Assembly: GCA_930367205.1 (NCBI GenBank)
Contig: CAKNEZ010000002.1
Coordinates: forward strand, 716,343 to 780,342
DNA length: 64,000 nt
Direction of reading: 5' to 3'
From: Acanthosoma haemorrhoidale
Taxonomy: Eukaryota > Arthropoda > Insecta > Hemiptera > Acanthosomatidae
In this document: piece by piece, positions 59,906 through 64,000 of the stretch
Layout: every line of letters starts with the position of its first letter
How positions within the stretch are numbered: the first letter of the stretch is position 1
The notes under the pieces: generated by a model
Databases searched by the model: none
What the model was told of the DNA's origin: nothing
The model's input: only the letters and a program-made list of their open reading frames with translations
Program-made: the position numbers and the translations under genes

Positions 59906-61164
59906 TACGTTCAATAAAAAAAACAAAAAAAAAAAAACAAGCTCCCCCTTTATATGGTTCCATAGCTCATTAAAATATCCAATGACACCCCTTCCGCTGT
60001 CCTCACTTGACCGGATGTTTCGCCGAAACCGTGAATTATGTTTTTCTCGCTTTTACGAAAGCTCTTGTTATTCAAGGTGGAATTCGCACAATATCCCCGG
60101 TTGTGTAATGAAACCTTATTTTTTCAGTCCTCAGGCAATTACACCAACCCAGAGCCTGACGTACAAGGTAGAATTGCGTTATATTAAAGGCCCCCTTCCC
60201 GTGATCATTGCGGTGATACCCAGAAGGCCATCTCTGTTATAAGGATACTTATCAATATCATAACGGTTAAACCGGCACAACACAGACTAAAATATAAGAT
60301 CGAGTAAACATAATTTCATTTCAGTCCTTATGAAAACTAATGTCCAATGTCTTGTCAACATGATCACTTGTCACTACATGTTTTAAACGATAAAATGTCA
60401 TTCAAATAAAAATGCTAGACATTAAAGTCACCTGACTTAATATGCCAACAAATAACAGTCAACAATAAACAATTTATTCTACCGGTGAATGTCGTTTTAA
60501 CTTCTTGTATTCACGAGGCTGCGATAGGTCACAGGCGACGTTTCAACCACTCGGAATTTCCATAGCAAAAAACAAAAGTGAAAGCAAATATATAAATTAA
60601 ATGAAAACACGTTTCCTATGTTTTTGTAAGCTCACTCATGGCCGTAGATTCTCAAGTCATTATCAGGCAATGATTGTTTAACTGCGATAAAACGCATTAA
60701 ATGATGATCTTAGAGTCAATGAGCAGTATATAAAATAGTAAATTAGTCTTCAATCCCCCCCCCCAAAGGACAGAATCTTCGTAGAAAGAATATAACGTGC
60801 ATTTTCCTTCCTTGATGTTTATCCTCATGTATTTGAAGGGTTACGGGATGCTATGACGGGATGAAAGAATTGATGTAACATCAGGAAAAGTCGGAGGAAA
60901 AGGTTTATGTAAATGGTGTAGATGTGATAGACAACAGGTCTACGAATACCACCTTGAGGAACTCCGGCTTACACTGAAAACTGACTTGAGTAATCTGGAA
61001 GTAGCTTTCGAACAGAAACAATGAAATATGTTTTAGAAGGACTGTATCTTAATTGAAATTAGTTGTTTTTTCATAATTAAAATAGTATTTTTTTCTTTCA
61101 AGGTTGTATGGGATAGTATTACACTACTAATCTAAAAAAATCTACTTTACCTTCTGCCGCAAGT
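59906..61164. other. No recognised gene
   Basis: A plus frame at 59982-60242 (86 codons) has no recognised homology. A C-run lies near 60756-60764. Confidence 0.4.
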
Positions 61165-61840
61165 CATGTCCAATAGCTTTTTTTGAATTCCATTCCTCTT
61201 CCTATGTCCAAGACAGTACGGTATTTAGGCTTCCAGCTTGACAAAAGACTGACATGGAACCCACACACGAGGCTAAAAAGACAAGAACTAAACAGACGCT
61301 TTGGGCAACTGTACAGTCGACTTCAAAGTACATCCCATCTCTCAATAGAAAATAAACTACTAATCTACAAAGTTATACTTAAGCCAATCTAGACATACGG
61401 AATAGAGCTATGCGGGACAGCAAAAAAGTCAAACATCAAGCGTATCCAATCCTTTCAATCAAAAGTCCTGAGAACAATAGTAAATTCCTCTTATTACGTC
61501 AACAACAAAATCCTTCCTCTAGTACAGTCATTAGAGTGCGTCACACATCCCTATAAACCTTCATGGAGCCTAAAACGGCAGTGGCCTCGTGACCTGCTAT
61601 AAATGCGTGACAGTGGTAGTCCTGGCCAGTTTCTCCAATCATGTCCTGAGCGTATGTGGCTCTCAGGCTCTTGGCCAGCCTCCGCTGGCTCTTATCCAAA
61701 GACGTGACTGACGGAGGAGCGTGGGGGACTTCCCAAGACTGCACTTCCTCTTTTGCATGCGAGGGAGGTAACAACCATGTGGATTTGGGTGGCCTCTGGG
61801 CTGTTTGTAAATACTGTATGAATGAGAAAATTGAACACTA
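61165..61840 (+). mobile_element. Family A LINE 3' fragment, A8
   Basis: Starts in the RT connection region (MSKTVRYLGFQLDKRLTWNP, open 61183-61392, ending RRFGQLYSRLQSTSHLSIEN then KLLIYKVILKPI and a stop in place of the conserved Trp). The remaining ORF2 and UTR follow. The copy leaves the consensus near 61840, before the AATAAAG tail. The clearest evidence that family A is a Jockey-group LINE. Confidence 0.85.
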
Positions 61841-62775
61841 TTACTCATCGCATTATAGCTATGTAAGTCAACGGAATAGTGACATATACTGCAAAGCTAA
61901 TAAATAAACAAGTTGATAAAGTGTTTACCTACTCCATTTTAGCTTTGCTAAATTATATTTGCATATAATTATATTGCTAAATATAGTATTTGCAAGGTTC
62001 AGACAAACCTATGGAGCTCTCTGAAACTTTTTGTACAACTACTTGATATACTGCGTTTTAGACTAGTCAGAAAGTTTTTTAGCCTTGGGTCCGTTATTCG
62101 ACTTAGGATATTATTAGAACATCCTGGAGACTTATGGGCATTTAAACGGTTACAACATGCGGTTGTCATATGCCGGTAATATACTAACAGATAATAAAAT
62201 TAATAAAAAACAAAAACTGCAATAGAATGCATTTAAATAAGAATATCGGTAGCCCTAACAAGGTGATATCCAGATAAGCCGGTATCTTACCTGGCCATCA
62301 GCGGCTGTCATCAAACCAGTTCCAACCTCAGCTGCTCAAAGAGGGAGCGAATTTTTAATATTATAATCACAATCGGCGACAAAACACGCGTCAAATATTC
62401 ACAAACTACTTGAGTTATTTCTGCCTTTATTTTAGTGCGTGGCAGTCAGCAGAAATAGCCTATAATTATTATCAAGGACGGAGCATGCAATTATGCAATA
62501 ATAATAATAATTAATAAATAATCTAATCCGCCAGGGAAAGATAAGACACACTGAGGTCGCCATTGTACTTGGTAGGCTTCATTCAAATAATCACTCATTT
62601 CTCCAAACGAGGATGAGTGAACCCCGACCAGAATTGTCCCCCACCTAGAAAAAAACTCTTATGGGAAGATATGTCTTCATCGTTGGGTGAATTTGAGAGA
62701 AGAGTTTGAGCAAGGTAGGAACCTGGAACAGTTAAAGAAGAAATTGCGAAAATAACGTATTTTACAAATATAACT
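61841..62775. other. No recognised gene
   Basis: AT-rich sequence leading into the satellite; (aataat)n near 62498-62515. Confidence 0.4.
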
Positions 62776-64000
62776 TAATGTAATATAATACATTAATATA
62801 GTTAAGGCTATGCTCATAATAACTATAAACTTATCATATTAATCCATTTTATTTATTTATTAAATGATTTATTTATACTTTTTGCCTATTATTGCTAGCT
62901 AAAGTTGTTTACAAACACAACATATTTAACAAATCAGGTAGTGAGTGCATAAGACATCTTGAATCGTAAATAATGTAATATAATACATCAATAGAGTTAA
63001 GGCTATGCTCTTAATAACTATAGACTTATCATATTAATCCATTTTATTTATTTATTAAATGATTTATGTATACTTTTTGCCTATTATTGCTAACTAAAGT
63101 TGTTTACAAACATAACATATTTAACAAATCAGGTAGTGGGTGCATAAGATATCTCGAATCGTAAATAATGTAATATAATACATCAATTGAGTTAAGGCTA
63201 TGCTCTTAATAACTATAGACTTATCATATTAGTCCGTTTTATTTAATTATTAATTGATTTATGTATACCTTTTGTCTATTATTGCTAGCTAAAGTTGTTT
63301 ACAAACATAACATATTTAACAAATCAGCTAGTGAGTGCATAAGACATCTTGAATCGTAAATAATGTAATATAATACATCAATAGAGTTAAGGCTATGCTC
63401 TTAATAACTATAGACTTATCATATTAATCCATTTTATTTATTTATTAAATGATTTATGTATACTTTTTGCCTATTATTGCTAACTAAAGTTGTTTACAAA
63501 CATAACATATTTAACAAATCAGGTAGTGGGTGCATAAGATATCTCGAATCGTAAATAATGTAATATAATACATCAATTGAGTTAAGGCTATGCTCTTAAT
63601 AACTATAGACTTATCATATTAGTCCGTTTTATTTATTTATTAATTGATTTATGTATACCTTTTGTCTATTATTGCTAGCTAAAGTTGTTTACAAACATAA
63701 CATATTTAACAAATCAGCTAGTGAGTGCATAAGACATCTTGAATCGTAAATAATGTAATATAATACATCAATAGAGTTAAGGCTATGCTCTTAATAACTA
63801 TAGACTTATCATATTAGTCCGTTTTATTTATTTATTAATTGATTTATGTATACCTTTTGTCTATTATTGCTAGCTAAAGTTGTTTACAAACATAACATAT
63901 TTAACAAATCAGGTAGTGAGTGCATAAGACATCTTGAATCGTAAATAATGTAATATAATACATCAATAGAGTTAAGGCTATGCTCTTAATAACTATAGAC
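62776..64000. repeat. 195-bp satellite array with 390-bp dimeric pattern, open at right edge
   Basis: The marker taatgtaatataatac starts at 62776, 62971, 63166, 63361, 63556, 63751 and 63946, an exact 195-base period (six full monomers and part of a seventh). Variants alternate: monomers 2 and 4 share ATTAATCCATT, AACTAAAG and GTGGGTGC; monomers 3 and 5 share ATTAGTCCGTT, AGCTAAAG and GTGAGTGC. Monomer 6 is a hybrid. No coding capacity. Confidence 0.95.

Noticed and set aside
62776..64000. CRISPR-like array
   Set aside because: Regular spacing comes from a 195-bp satellite; no short repeats with unique spacers occur, and the genome is eukaryotic.

Overview
This is an AT-rich eukaryotic window, almost certainly from an insect or other arthropod. 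The elements present (mellifera-type mariner, D34D mariner, a likely D41D Tc1/mariner element, Jockey-like and RNase H-bearing LINEs, a tRNA-Ser-primed Mag-like Gypsy element, a Merlin/ISXO2-like transposase) and the lack of bacterial gene organisation support this. A hemipteran is plausible but unproven. I found no operon, CRISPR array, phage or defence system, and no clear complete host gene. Two short stretches look like host exons (37735-37913 minus, 46453-46622 plus). The window is best read as intergenic or intronic DNA built by repeated transposon insertion.

Left part (1-11245): a Gypsy gag runs off the left edge on the minus strand, behind a compact 157-bp LTR. Next come two copies of a 513-bp direct repeat 2331 bp apart; the second abuts a 5'-truncated but open Gypsy pol (RNase H plus integrase). 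Then there is a full-length LINE on the minus strand (copy 1, 5862-11233), with one homopolymer frameshift and a 9-bp deletion in ORF2.

Middle (11246-29857): decayed pieces. These are 5'-truncated Jockey-like LINE tails (family A), a broken gene of an arthropod multicopy family (17052-18115), nested LINE 3' ends (19262-20093), a truncated mariner (20996-21905), an internally deleted Tc1/mariner element (22508-23295), an inverted repeat best explained by an element interrupted by its own inverted copy (25735-27185), and a MITE with perfect 33-bp terminal inverted repeats (28561-28826).

The centre (29858-35236) holds copy 2 of the same LINE. It has intact ORF1 and ORF2, a 14-bp target-site duplication and an (AAT)n tail, so it looks young and possibly competent. 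To its right lie a mellifera-type mariner deletion derivative (36026-36806), the polyglutamine exon candidate and a D41D-type deletion derivative (37941-38790).

Right part (38791-64000): more family A tails, a 650-bp CT tract, a broken Merlin-like transposase, and a cluster of family B elements of about 290-345 bp that I infer to be MITEs, five of which have exact 3-bp target-site duplications. The window ends in a 195-bp satellite with a 390-bp dimeric higher-order pattern that continues past the right edge.

Functionally, only the copy 2 LINE is predicted to encode a complete mobilisation machinery. Nearly everything else is non-autonomous or dead.
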